Part shown: positions 38,891 through 50,194 of the stretch, piece by piece
Layout: the number at the start of each line of letters is the position of its first letter
Position numbering within the stretch: position 1 is the stretch's first letter
Source of the DNA: Todiramphus chloris collaris
Taxonomy: Eukaryota; Chordata; Aves; Coraciiformes; Alcedinidae
Assembly: GCA_025345505.1 (NCBI GenBank)
Contig: JANVCC010000020.1
Location: 53,585,118 to 53,649,117, forward strand
Reading direction: 5' to 3'
Length of the DNA: 64,000 bases
The notes under the pieces: model-generated
Seen by the model: only the letters and a program-made list of their open reading frames with translations
The model's database searches: none
Told to the model about the DNA's origin: nothing
Made by a program: the position numbers and the translations under genes

Positions 38891-40086
38891 TTCAGAGCCC
38901 TGTATTGTTTCTATGGAGATTGGTGCAAATGCTTAGCTCTTCACAACTATATAAGGACTGTGAATTAAAAAAATAAACAAGGAACATGAAGTTGGGCATC
39001 TACATACATACTTAAGTACCAGTAACTTGGAATCTTCTTGTAGATCAGCAACTGTGAAAATGTGCTCCGTGTTTAGATTCCAGGAGGTGAGTGCCAGGCT
39101 CCAGTGGTTAGAAAATCATGGCCAGGGGCTGCAAGTTATTTGCTGATTAATTGTGTTTTATCCTGGTTCCTGCCTCCTATTTCCTTCCAGTTAAGAGGAC
39201 TCTTACAGTTAATAATAGTAACACTTTTATTCATCAGTGATGAGGATTTAGTGGTGTTGGGCCCCCAGTGTAAAAAATGTTTCCTGTGTTACTACACAGA
39301 TAGTGTAAAAAGCAGGTTAGGATCAGGAAGCAATGGTCTTCTCACATTGCAGAGAGGAGGCAGAGGTACAAGTAGGTTACTTGGTGTTTTATCTGGAGCC
39401 TCTGGCAGAAGTCAACTCAGGCCTTATTTTCTTGTTTGAATGTCTGTAACCCCAGAAAAGCTCTTCTACTTTTGTCTCCCTCACAGATTTTACTAGCATG
39501 TGGCTGGACCTTGGTGTCCCAATCATTCAATGGTAATTATTCATCAGCATCTTGCAGGACTTGGGTGCTGAAAGTATTATATCTAGTCTACATAATTTAT
39601 ATAATTTACTCTTGCAAGTCAGAAGGGAAAAGGAACCCCTAAGTTTTGATTAGACACTAAATTCATTATTTCATGTTAGAATTGCCTTCACCAGAGGACC
39701 AAGGATACTCATTTGATTCAGTAACGAGAGCTCCAAAGGGTACTAATTTAGTAAGACTATTGACTGTTCATTACTCTGATGTTGCTCAAATAGCTGAGAG
39801 CATGTGTGGTGTTTAATGTGATCTTAAACATTACTATCTACGGTAAATCAGAAACAGGGCACAAGTGCTATAGCTGCTGTTTAATGATGTATGAAAAAGC
39901 TGCCTGGTAAAGTGTACCATTAAGAAAAGCTAAAACCAGTGCTGAACAAAGACCTGATGAAATATTGATACCTTTGCAGCCAGTATGATTCCTTCTCACT
40001 TGGAAAGTGACTGAAGTCTTGTTTTCTGAAAAATCACACATAATTTGAGCAAAGCAATGAGATCAGATGGATGGGAACAAATTATC

Positions 40087-40108
40087 TTTTTTTTGGGGGG
40101 GGGGGGGG
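40087..40108. repeat. T8G14 homopolymer pair
   Basis: Eight T followed by fourteen G at 40095-40108. The poly-G run can form G-quadruplexes and is prone to length errors. Confidence 0.95.
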
Positions 40109-40484
40109 AAGGAAAAATCATACAGTTAGTCTTTAATACATCAGTGTTTAGTTTATAATCAGGGAGGCTTCCTGTTCTGCCATTATTCCTTTTCCATGGA
40201 AATGCTGAACCTCCCCCACTCCATTCCCAACACTTCCCTCTTTTTTGGAGAAAAAACAAAAGTAATAAATTAGTAAGACAGTCCTTTTTAAAAAGATGAA
40301 CTGAACTGTGTGAACTTCTCCCCACCTTTAAAAAGTATGAAAAGACTGAAGTTTGGGGAAGTTCTCCCAGGTCAGATGCCATCATTGCCAGACCTTTTCA
40401 GATTCTTGGGAAAAGCATCACTCCCTCTGCAGTGGACTTGCATGTGCTTATCAGGGAGAGTGCTTCTCTTCTCCACTCACGTGT

Positions 40485-40506
40485 ATCTGAGAGAATCTGA
40501 GAGAAT
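40485..40506. repeat. 10-bp exact tandem duplication
   Basis: ATCTGAGAGA occurs twice in succession and a third partial copy (AT) follows. Confidence 0.85.
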
Positions 40507-40899
40507 GGCTTCGCTCAGCACTGTCATGAACACCATTACTTAACCTGTAATGTTCATCTACATTTGCTAGTATTTTGACATAAAGCTAGTGTTTGTGCTT
40601 GTGGGCCTGAACTCAGGAACGGTCACTTTATTTCTTCTAAGCTAGGGAAGCACCTCTTTAACTCTTTGTGAATCAGGGCTCAAACATCTATGCAAGGTAG
40701 GCTAGTTATTATTTTACTTTCCACTTCTCTGTTTCATTTTTTCCTCCTTTCCATAAAGCTCATGTGTTTGTGTAACTGGGTCTGTGGTAGGTCAGTGCTG
40801 TTGCCCACTTTAGCTGCTGCAAGGCTCATGTGCGCAGGGATATGACAGAAGTTTTCACAAGTCAGGGTCTTGTCATAATTGTGGAAGCTGTCAGGGATT

Positions 40900-41000
40900 G
40901 CAGTACCTGTGCTTAGTGGTTAGAGCATGTCTCCCACACCAACACCTTCTTTGTGTTGGGGAAGATCTGAGGTTTCTTCTGTCCAACTACTCTGTGTGAG
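40900..41000 (+). mobile_element. Possible MIR/tRNA-derived SINE head
   Basis: GCTTAGTGGTTAGAGCATG at 40911-40929 looks like the A-box region of a tRNA-derived SINE such as MIR. GAGGTTTCTTCTGTCC at 40969-40984 could be the decayed B box. In between, CCAACAC and GTGTTGG (40939-40945 and 40953-40959) form a perfect 7-bp hairpin. The core and tail are not recognisable, so only the head may survive. A degenerate tRNA copy is an alternative. Confidence 0.4.
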
Positions 41001-41969
41001 CTTTTTTGGACCCATGGAGCCCTGTGGCTTGTTCAGAGTGGAAAGAAAGAAATAAAAAACCAGTAATGCACCTAGAAATGATCAAAGGAGGGAGTTTAAA
41101 AAAACAAGACAAAAGGGAAGTTCTTTTTCACACAGTACATAATGAAATTGTGCTACTCAGCAACACAGGATGCTGAGGAGACCTGAATAATAAATCAATT
41201 CAAAATAAATAAAATAATGGGATTAGACAACTTTATTAGAAGAGGTTCACTGGTGGTTATTAATGAAGTAGGTGGAACCTCCAGGTTGGGAAATCCCGGA
41301 GCCATGGATTTTAGGAAGCATGACAGTGTAATCAGGAGAGAGAGGATTGTGCTTCCTTGGCTCCATCTTTTCTCTGGGTTTCTATTACTGGGGTGTTCCA
41401 GACACAGCTACCAGGCCAAGGGACCTCAGGCTGAAACAGAGCAGCCCTTCTGCTGGAAATGGCCTGAAACTATGAGATGGATTCAGTACATCTGAAACAC
41501 ACAGGTCTCTGCTCGGCGAGGGAGGTTGTGATCTGCAGAGAGCACAAAACAGTAGGTCATATTTCAGGATTTGCTGTATGTCTGCAGAGAGCCTTTGCTC
41601 TTGGCAAAGTCTCAACAGTCGCTCCAGACTTGTAATATTGGGGAATAAAGGCCGGACACACAGTTATTAATGTGCAGCGTGAGCTCCCTCCATTCTGTTG
41701 CTGCGAGAGGTCTTATATAGGTGTGTATGATACTTATACATGCATCTAAATATATATATTTATATATATATATGCTGACTCTGGCAGACAAGCAAAAAGA
41801 AAGCAGAATCAAGAATCGTAGGCTCAGTTTGTGCTCCAGCAGCATGCCAAGTTACTTGGGTCTGTGGCATAACTTTTTTACAAGTGGGTGTTTTAAAACT
41901 AAGTAATAAATGAGATTTCAGAGATAATTGATGTAGATCTGTGGTATTCTGCAAGAAAGTGCCCTAAAG
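41001..41969. other. Non-coding DNA, no gene seen
   Basis: It holds a (TA)n tract near 41750 and otherwise unique sequence. Frames at 41217-41495 and minus 41385-41845 overlap and are featureless. Confidence 0.5.
41750..41773. repeat. (TA)n microsatellite
   Basis: Two runs of alternating T and A broken by a single extra T. A common polymorphic tract. Confidence 0.9.
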
Positions 41970-42200
41970 AAATACTCTGAGACTGGCGGCTTATTGAGAT
42001 TGTAATTAACTCACAAAGAGCAGGTGAGGGGAGGGGCAAGCCTCCAGCCTTTTCACTCTTCTCCTTAAACAAAGGAGACCTTTACAAATATGTGTGTATT
42101 AGAGCCTTTGGTCTGCAAATTTCACTCTCGCTCACACCATCATAAAACATTCAGAGGGCTGTATCTTTTTGATTACTAATTTATGGTGTTTACAGACTGG
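41970..42200. promoter_or_regulatory. Candidate conserved non-coding patch
   Basis: Repeat-free, with TGTAATTAACTC near 42000, two ACAAAG SOX/TCF-type strings (42013 and 42069), and TTTGATTACTAATTTATGG at 42168-42186. Motifs are visible; function is inference and the motif density is only moderate. Confidence 0.25.
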
Positions 42201-43124
42201 GTAAGGGGAAAAGGAGAAAAGCTCTGAAAACTCTCAGAGCTGTGCTTTGCTATTAGAAGAAACTGGCATTTGTCAGGCAGTGTTGCTCAGACTGATACGG
42301 GATGTATCAGGCCTCCTTTCCGCAAATACGCTAGAGCTATGATGTCCCACTTGTATTTCCCAGAGTTCAGCAAATGTTTTGCCTACTTCAGGTGCATGCC
42401 CACCAGCTCCTGGAAGCTGGGTAGTGTTTCACTCTTGCCCTGCTACGAGGCTGCAGGTACAGTACTACTCTCATCACCTGCTCTGCACTGCTGTAATCAC
42501 TGATTTTCATTTTTCAATACAAAGTCCTGATGTTCAAGTCAAGTTGTAAAAGTAATGCAGGTCCAAGTCCTTCATGAGACCTGTCTGGGACCTCAGTAGA
42601 TTTGTTTCTTTTCTTACTGCTCTTTTTCCTTTCCATTAGCCAAACAGAAACCTGACTTTCCTCTTCCACAACAGTGCAGTCAGCAATGTGTTGAAGCTGT
42701 ACACATTATCATTCCTTTGCATCTTTTTTTTCTGAATTTCTTAAACTCATTTGTTCATCTCAATATGTGAGCAAAGCTTTTTCTCCCTTGCCTTGAGTGA
42801 ATCCAGATACCCCTAAATTAAAATAAAAAATTACATTGGGATGCTGTCGCTATTTGAGAAAAGCCAGAGGAATCAAATTAAGGCCATCACCATCCCCAAT
42901 TCCCACATTTGTGGGAAGGAAAATTGAAAGTTCAGCACTGTGACTGAAAGATGGAGTCCTGGTTTGTTGTCATCTCTTCTTAAAAAGTGCATCTTACTGA
43001 TTTGATAGATCACAAGGATCCTTGCATCTGAAAGAAAGAAATGGGAGATGCTCTTTCACTGGTGATATAAAATAGGAGCCAATGCAAGCCCGTTGATGAT
43101 GCACCTGCCATTAGACATGTAAAT
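42201..43124. other. Non-coding DNA, no gene seen
   Basis: An 8-bp perfect hairpin (AGCTCTGA/TCAGAGCT) lies at 42220-42241. Otherwise there is no gene and no named repeat. Confidence 0.5.
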
Positions 43125-43190
43125 CATTGCACTGAGATTACTTGCTTAAGGTTAAGCCTGAATGCTGTCTGAACTAGGGCTCAGACAAAG
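43125..43190. mobile_element. Probable relic of an old palindromic DNA element
   Basis: CACTGAGATTACTTGCTTAAGG, then TTAAGCCTGAATGCTGTCTG and GAACTAGGGC, follow the order of a sauropsid short inverted-repeat element that I recall. That element has a GTTAAGCAC core and a GGGCC-type end. Only one arm survives and divergence is high. Confidence 0.3.
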
Positions 43191-43930
43191 CGTTTTGGAG
43201 AAGGTGTTTTCATGAGAATGTGAAAGGATAAATAAAATCAGGGTCATGCTTTAAAACATTGGTTCTTATGTGACAAACCCAATTTAGGGTGCAGAATATA
43301 GGTTTCTGTTAGCGTGTTCATGGGTTCAGCTACTCTTTGAGTCTGTAGTTTTGTTCACTAGTACCCAAGCAGTCTTCAGGTATGCCCAATTCTGTTCTCT
43401 TTAACCTGCAAGCAGTTTTACGTAATGACTGCTGGACTTAATCGGCTTAATCAACAATTCACTTTTCTTTTTGAAAACCAAAAATGAAAACCAAAAATGA
43501 GAAACATTTTGTTAGAAAGAAAGGCTGACTGACATCTAGAAAGAGCATGAAAGTAGCTGTCATAAGTAGATCTTTTATTTGCTTTTCTAAAAGTTTATCA
43601 GGACTCGATGATCAGGTCTGAAAATCTGCAACACGCCTCCAAAACATGCTAATGGCCAGACACTTGCACACATAAAAATCCACCCATAATGCCAACGCAT
43701 GCTTCTCTAGTTCAGAATAACCTTCCCTGAAGGGCCACGTGCATAAAGTGCCAGCACATAACGGCTCATGTAACTGAATTTTAAACTCCTGAAAATAGCA
43801 GCTTAGATTGGAAGTGCTGACATAGGCTTAGTGACAGCAGTGCCAGTTTAACAGTTGTATGCACTATGGAGTGTTCTTGCAACATTCCTCATTTGAAAGA
43901 CAATCTGTGCGTGGTATAGACTAGTATGGT
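43191..43930. other. Non-coding DNA, no gene seen
   Basis: It contains the exact tandem duplication at 43472-43500 and otherwise A+T-rich unique text. No gene is supported. Confidence 0.5.
43472..43500. repeat. 13-bp exact tandem duplication
   Basis: TGAAAACCAAAAA is repeated twice and followed by TGA. This is a recent-looking slippage event. Confidence 0.85.
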
Positions 43931-43953
43931 AAAAAAAAAAAAAAAAAAAAAAA
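43931..43953. repeat. A23 homopolymer
   Basis: Twenty-three A, then GAACTGGGAAGGGGGTGGGGGG. No retrogene body is visible upstream, so this is more likely a simple tract than a poly-A tail. Confidence 0.95.
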
Positions 43954-44102
43954 GAACTGGGAAGGGGGTGGGGGGAATCCAACTGTGGTCTTGGCTGACA
44001 AACTCTGTCAACCAATGCAATCTGTGCTCCTGATGTTTACTGCTTGAAGCTAAATAGGATATTTAGCTGAATTTCAATTCCTGCTACAAATAAAGCTGAA
44101 TT

Positions 44103-44134
44103 TGTGTGTGTCTGTATGTGTGTGTGAGAGAGAG
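44103..44134. repeat. (TG)n/(AG)n compound tract
   Basis: TGTGTGTGTCTGTATGTG, then TGTGTGAGAGAGAGG. An interrupted dinucleotide repeat. Confidence 0.85.
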
Positions 44135-44139
44135 GATTG

Positions 44140-44240
44140 CTCATTTAAATGACAACTTTATATATGATAATTACAGTCATTAATGAAGACACAATTACTT
44201 TACCATAGATTACGAGGATAAAAGAAGATCACCCAAGAAT
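44140..44240. promoter_or_regulatory. Candidate homeodomain-site cluster
   Basis: In 100 bp there are CATTTAAATG, GATAATTAC, the perfect palindrome TCATTAATGA (44177-44186), CAATTAC and GATTACG. The palindromic TAAT-ATTA arrangement suits paired-type homeodomain dimers. The motifs are seen; function is inference. The adjacent TG repeat makes chance A+T-richness possible. Confidence 0.3.
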
Positions 44241-44635
44241 CATGTTCTAGTATAGTCTAGAGTCAATAAGAAAATTAGTCCAAATACTATCCGGAAAATT
44301 GTTCTTAAATAATGCCCTAAAGGTTAAAGGAACAATGGGTGTAAATTCAATGGAAGAAGTTTTAAAAACACACTAGAGGTCACTGTTGCTACTTGAGCAA
44401 AAGCTTTTTCTGCTTCCTTTTATTTTAAGACACTAAAGATCAAACATTTCAGCAGAATTAAAAAAAAAAAAAAGTACTTCTGTTTCTATATATTTCAAAG
44501 CATTTACAGTTTGATATCCTGAAAAAATAAACAATATATTGATAAGGAACAGATGGTCATGCTACGACTGTGGAAATGGTCTGAACTATATGTATGAAGA
44601 ACTTGGAGTAGTAGGATAATACAGTTCTGTTTCAT
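44241..44635. other. A+T-rich spacer, no gene seen
   Basis: An A14 run lies at 44460-44473. No other feature is recognised. Confidence 0.5.
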
Positions 44636-44765
44636 GCAGCATCTTTCATAAAAATGGTGTCCCCAAACACTTGATAGTTTGTAGCATTAAATAATACATC
44701 TTTAAATTACAGAGATAAATAATCAGTGGGAGAGAAATTAAATGTTATGGGGAAGGGACAAAAGA
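44636..44765 (-). mobile_element. Ancient CORE-SINE/MIR copy, minus orientation
   Basis: The order GCAGCATCTTTCATAAAAATG, CCCCAAACACTTGATAG, TAATACATCTTTAAATTACAG, then AGAGAAATTAAATG matches the reversed 3' half of a MIR-like SINE, the same family as at 38678. It is highly diverged and the 5' head is not found. Confidence 0.45.
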
Positions 44766-47213
44766 AATGTTAGATATCTGAAAGCTACATGAAGGCATAA
44801 ATTGCAAATCAGAGCCAAAGATAAATAAGGACGCCAAACAATTAAGGCTTGTAATGCAGGAGAAAATACCTCAATCTTCCCAAATTATTCATGAGCTCAG
44901 TATTAAAAGAGAAGCAATTGCTTCATATCATAAATACAGTCATATGCCTAAAGGTATTTTTAAATACATGTGAGTGTAATGCACGTGTCTGTATATATAT
45001 ATTTACATCTGAAAATGAAATCCCTCTGAATGCCCAAGGGTGTAGACACACAGTATAAATGCAGGACTAGACCATGGCATGTTGCATTTGTTACAGCCTT
45101 CAGCAATTAAAAAGGGCTGGATTTAGAGGAACATTTTTACTCATTGATAGGAAGAAGAAAATTATACACTTCATACAATATGAATATTACCATGGACTTC
45201 AAAAGTGGAAAGTGAAACTTTCCTGCAGAATGCATGTCTTGTCTCTGAGATCATGGTTGCCTCTTGAATGCCATTAAAATTCATCAGACAACCAGTTTCT
45301 CTAACAGCTCAAGGAATTAAGCTACCAGTGTAAATAATAGTATGTAGTGCAAGTGAGTGAGAAGGCAGGTAGGTGGAATACTTTCCAAGAACATTGTTCT
45401 GTGTTTGGACTTCAAGCTCTAATTATCACCTCATTTTTCAGAGCTGCTACTGAATTTTGTATGGGTAGAGGGTGTTGCCCAGTGATGGTTGCTGTAGTTG
45501 ATGAGTGCCTTATCTACTAACATCACTGGGAACATAATTTCCAGCTCCATGGGAACAGTAGAAGAGCTTGAGATACTTTTCCATCTTTCCCTCAGATAGT
45601 CATTTTGAAGCATGAGGATTTTACCTCCATGGATCAGTTGCTCCTGCAAGTACAGAATTCAAGGATTATTATCTCATACCTGCAAATTCTATCATTTTTA
45701 GTGGTAAAGCATTTATTTTGCACGTTCTCTGTCATGTTACTGTCCTTTTTGCCTGTATGCCTGGGATTTTCAAGTATCTGGCAGCACACTCAGCTACCGA
45801 ACTGTCTGGCTGCAGGATGTCTGGACGATTGGCCACTGTGACAGGCATGCAGATTGGCTCTGTATCTCTTGTCTGTCAGTGGCCTGGCTTCGCTCAGTTC
45901 TAGGGGTCTTCAAATGTCAGCTGCTCAGGATTATCCCCAAAATACAACACTGAATTACAGAATTGGGAAAGTAGCAGCAAGAATTTATATACATGTATTC
46001 TGTATGTATACAATATCACTTTATAGATTTAATACAAGTCAGGGCCATGTTAAATCCTCAGGCTGTTCTGTCTTTTTCCACACCCCCACACCCCCAGAGT
46101 TGTAGTATTATTTTTTTTCTTGTTAAGACAGCTTCTTCTTATAGCATTAGGCATGGCCCTATCTTTTCATGTGACTCCACCCAGACCTGCAGTGTGTTAT
46201 ATTTAGACATCTGAAGCATTCCCTGGTACCATGGCAGCTTTATTATTAAAGAGTGGGAAGTTTCTTTGAGTAAGTATAGATTAGCAGCTGCTGAAGGACA
46301 TTAGACCAACATGGACAGTTTTTCACAGTGGTATTTGTGTGGCTGTAATGTTCCCCTTGGCCATCTGCAGACTGAGAAATGCTCTTCAGTCTAGAGAAAG
46401 CAATGCTAATGAGCAAAGCTGGGATGGAAGACTGGGGAAGTCACCCAAACCAGTATGTACAACCGGGGACATTCAGTCTTAGATGCTCAGTCCAAGGCAC
46501 CTTAGAGAGATCTTAATTTAAGAAAGCTGCCTAAGCTTTTTGTGGAAACCCAACTCCAGTAGCTTTTTGTGGCTGAGAACTTAAACTGGATGTGGCCTTA
46601 AAGCAGGCTGTGAGGAGAGAAGGGAATAAATTTCTTACAAAGGTTAGCAGAAGAGTTCAGGTGTCCTGCCTCTGATTTGCCTGTTTGCATTGGTTTTGCA
46701 TTGGTCTTTGACTATGTTACATCAGGCCTTGAATCCTCTTAGTTGGTTTTGAACAAAACTCTTCTAATCAAAGCCAGTAAAGAAAAGAGGATCACTAAGG
46801 CTGAAAAAATGTGTTGCAAGAGGGCTCCTTCCCAGTTTCGGGTAAGAATGAGGGATTCAACAGAGTAAGAAAGGCTCAGTGGAAGGTTCTGCTCTTCCTC
46901 ACTTAAGAGGAAATGTAGGCCAAAGGATAAGATGTTTGGCCATTAGCTCTCATGCCTAGTTTATCTTCTCCAAGTTTGTCAGCAAAGCCCTGTCCCTTCT
47001 TCCTTCCAAGCCCTCCATCAAATTCCGTTCCTCCCACACAGCTTTCAGTGCATCTTATAAGCAGAGATTAAAAAAAAAATCCTATTATGCTCTTTCCCTT
47101 CTGTCATTCATCTTACATCTCCGCATATTGGCTATGGATGTTTGCTGTGCAGATACCTTCTCCTCTTGTGTGTCAAAACTAAGACATTGTGATTGCCAGT
47201 GAATTACACTGTA
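44766..47213. other. Non-coding DNA, no gene seen
   Basis: It contains a short CACACCCCCACACCCCC patch at 46080-46096 and the tandem duplication at 46684-46705. Frames around 45.4-46.2 kb overlap in several phases and have no motifs. No gene is supported. Confidence 0.5.
46684..46705. repeat. 11-bp exact tandem duplication
   Basis: TTTGCATTGGT occurs twice in succession. Confidence 0.85.
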
Positions 47214-47430
47214 TGGCCCAGCAGCTTGGACTAGGAATCAGCTCATAAGTGATCTGGTGAATTCCCAGCCCTGCCACCAAGCTGGGCAGGTAATTTCCTC
47301 TTTCTGTTTTCTCTCCCATTTTACTTTTGTACTATAAATTCTTTAGAATGGGGATTATCTGTAACTCTGTGAATACATAGCTCCTAGCATAATAGCTGCT
47401 AGACATTGCTGCAATGGTTATTATAAATAG
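47214..47430 (+). mobile_element. Ancient CORE-SINE/MIR-like element, near full length, plus orientation
   Basis: GGCCCAGCAGCTTGGACTAGG at the start, CCCAGCCCTGCCACC in the core, and a CAGGTAATTTCC block match a MIR/CORE-SINE body. ATTCTTTAGAATGGGGATTATC, CATAGCTCCTAGCATAAT and GCAATGGTTATTATAAATAG match the long 3' tail seen in amniote CORE-SINEs. The full order is preserved over about 215 bp, which makes this the best SINE call in the window. It is non-coding and highly diverged. Confidence 0.65.
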
Positions 47431-47814
47431 CTGTAAAATGATTTAGCATTTTTAAGGACTTTTATTTTCTTGATAGCATTTTTTTTCCCTGATTTTTTTC
47501 CCTCTTTGTTTGTTCAGTGATCACTTTCTCTGAAAGAGCAGAATCTTACCTTTTTTTTTTTTCTTATGAAGCACACAATGAAAATGTGAAAACTCTAGGT
47601 ACTGTCTCAGTATTATTGAGAAACAATGAAAACATGTCCTGATATCTAGCAATCACTGCATGTGAGAGAAAGAGGCAGGAAATAAAAGAATCATGTTGCA
47701 TGCCCTTATTGAACGAATATTAGCTCTTCAGAGTGCTGTATTATCACAAAGCACTTAAGAAATCCAAATTATTATAACTGTCTGAACCGAACTTACTTCT
47801 TCCCTTCCCTGTCT
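47431..47814. other. A+T-rich spacer, no gene seen
   Basis: Contains T12 at 47551-47562. Nothing else is recognised. Confidence 0.5.
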
Positions 47815-47950
47815 CAGCTGCTAATGTTATTTTAATCAAAGATTTTATCAACAATATTAGGCAGATATTTAGCAGTGAAAATTAACACATATGCTTCCCA
47901 CTAGGGAGGAGATTATTATTTTTAAATCTGCATTTAGTTTCCCACTACCC
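47815..47950. promoter_or_regulatory. Candidate conserved non-coding patch
   Basis: CAGCTGCTAATG, then TTTTAATCAAAGATTTTATC with a TCF/LEF-type ATCAAAG at 47835-47841, AACAATATTAGG and GATTATTATTTTTAAATC. Repeat-free and A+T-rich. Function is inferred from motifs only. Confidence 0.25.
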
Positions 47951-50194
47951 ACAGTGATTTCTTTAGAGGTAAGCACAGCAGCCAAAATGTAGCGTGCTCT
48001 CAGAGACAGTAGAAATAGTCCCGTTTTCCAGAAACATGCCTTACAGTAGAGGTTTGAGATTTGTGTCAGTTTTAATGTGAGGAGGTGGAAGAGCTTTCCA
48101 CTTCACAGCTTCAGGTCTTGTGTGAATGCTGCTGGATGAAGACCGTTTCTCCTGCTGTTGGATTCATAGGGTAAATCGTGGGTAATGGAAAATTAGAACA
48201 GCCACTTTTGAGGATAAGAAACATTAGCTCCATTGGCACCATTATCCTCTCACAGCAAAGAAACTCAAATGAATATTCCTGTTTCCTGGAAGCATTATGG
48301 AGACAAGAAGTCCAGACGGGCTGAGGGTCTCCTGCACAACCCTTTTCCTTTCCTGCCTGTTTTTCCTCCTTTTCCAGCTCACTCAGGCAGACAGCATAGT
48401 GAAACTGTGAAGAACAGTTGCCCATCCCCCTTGGAAAGAACTTCCACCACCCCATACCACCGCCTTGGCTGAGTGAGTGAGCTCTGGAGCAGGATATGGG
48501 ATTTCAGTTCCTCTGAATAGCCATGGGAGAAGTCTTAAATTGGCTCAGTGCATTCACGTCCAAGTAAGTAGTGTGGTCCAGAATCCACATAACAGAGCTG
48601 AAACATGATGTCACAGGACATTTAGCTGATGTCAAATTTAAATCCCTGTTAAAAAGAAGTGTTCTCTAGTCTACACCAGGCCATCCATTCTCGTAATCTC
48701 ATTCCATATTTCTTTTTTTTGTTGAAAAGAAGACTTAGATTAATGACAGAATGAACCCCAGTAGAAGAATGCTCGCCTTATAAGGGAGGCTTAGGGGAGA
48801 GACGATGGGAATAGGATGACTTTGTTGGCAGAGAAAGTTGCATTTGTACCATCTATATTTGAAAATCCTTCACCCAGGTCAACATAGTTCATCCAAATTA
48901 ACTCCATCTGGATAGATGGAGTTGAGGATTACCTGTCAGAAAAAGACCTAGAATGGCCTACTGTGACTTAGTGCCACCTTTTAAAAGCTCTGTCGTAATT
49001 GTGGCAGCTCCATTCAGGCAAGAGGGGTGGATGGGAGAGGTACAGCAAGGACTCCTTGGGCTGCAGTGCACCAGTAGTGGTTTGTAAAGGTCTGAACAAT
49101 GCCTTTTTGTTCAGCCCTATCTCCCAGCTAGTCCACCCTGACTTGTTGCCTTTTAGAGAAATATGACCGTGGTTCTTGATGGTCTTGAATTAATACACAG
49201 TTTCACTAGACAAATGAATGTTCGCTATTTGCACCGCTGTCAACACATGATGTTTAGTGAGATTCCTGTGATGACTTCTAAAGCCTCAGGCTCTGGAGTC
49301 ACATGAACGTAGACTCATCCTTAGCTTCTTGGAAAAAACCACAACCCAACCATAAAGCTTTGATCTTCACAAGTGTAGAAGAAAAGGACAAAAGTGCCAT
49401 GCCAATTTGCCTGTTAAAAACAATACATGACAAATGAAAGCAAATAATTTATTTATAACAACCTCACAATCTTAAAACTTGCCTTGTGATGAAGAGAAGA
49501 AGCTAGTGTGTTCATTTGAGAGGTTCAAAGCACTGTAAAGCCATGCTGTGCTGTAGGGAGGCTTGTGATATCTACTGGTCCAATCGCCAGTGGGTATTTA
49601 AGCTCCAGTTAATGTGTAGGACCACAGATGGTCCACACAGCCTGGCAGATCTCACTCACTGGCAAAGCCTGGACTTGTTCAAGGGCACCCAAAACATCAG
49701 CAGAGAAAGGAGGTAGTGCTTCCCACTTTCTATTACCCCTCTGTTAGAGCAGTTAGCTGGGAGGTGAGAGATCCCCCTCTGTCTACCTGGGGGTATCTGT
49801 GCTTTCATGTCCTTTCTGTACTATACCTGCTCTCATGGACAGGTAACCACGTACTCCTATGTACGAGGCTGAGTTGTCAAAGCTGGTGCAGATGCAAGGT
49901 TTTGATAAATATTCATTAGCCTGCAGAAAGAGTCAATGACCATAATCCAGAGTGGAGGAATGGCATGTACTCTGGTTCATCTTTAGATCATGGGTGTAAA
50001 CTCAAAAGTCCACTTTTTAAGTAAATACTTCTTTAGCTAATGGTTTCTACTTGCCGTAAGAAGACTATGAGAGTGATTGCAGAGGAACTTCATCCTCCTA
50101 AGGTACCTGGTAGCCTAATATCATAAGGCATTCCTAAGTCAGTATATGTTTATGGTTGGTAAAGACAGAGGGATTTAAACTGTGGGGTATATGT
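47951..50194. other. Non-coding DNA, no gene seen
   Basis: It contains a perfect 10-bp hairpin at 48900-48923 and no other structure I can name. Frames minus 48111-48455 and plus 48233-48472 overlap and are featureless. Confidence 0.5.

Larger units (their letters stand above)
38891..40904. other. Non-coding DNA with one poly-G tract, no gene seen
   Basis: A strong donor-like GAG|GTGAGT lies at 39084-39091 with only a weak acceptor upstream (CCTCAG at 38811-38816). The 111-codon frame at 39104-39439 and the minus 129-codon frame at 39996-40385 have no recognisable motifs. Simple tracts are listed separately. Confidence 0.5.

Noticed and set aside
43931-43953. A23 as a processed-pseudogene tail
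   Set aside because: No recognisable coding body upstream. Such retrocopies are rare in birds because CR1 does not use poly-A tails.
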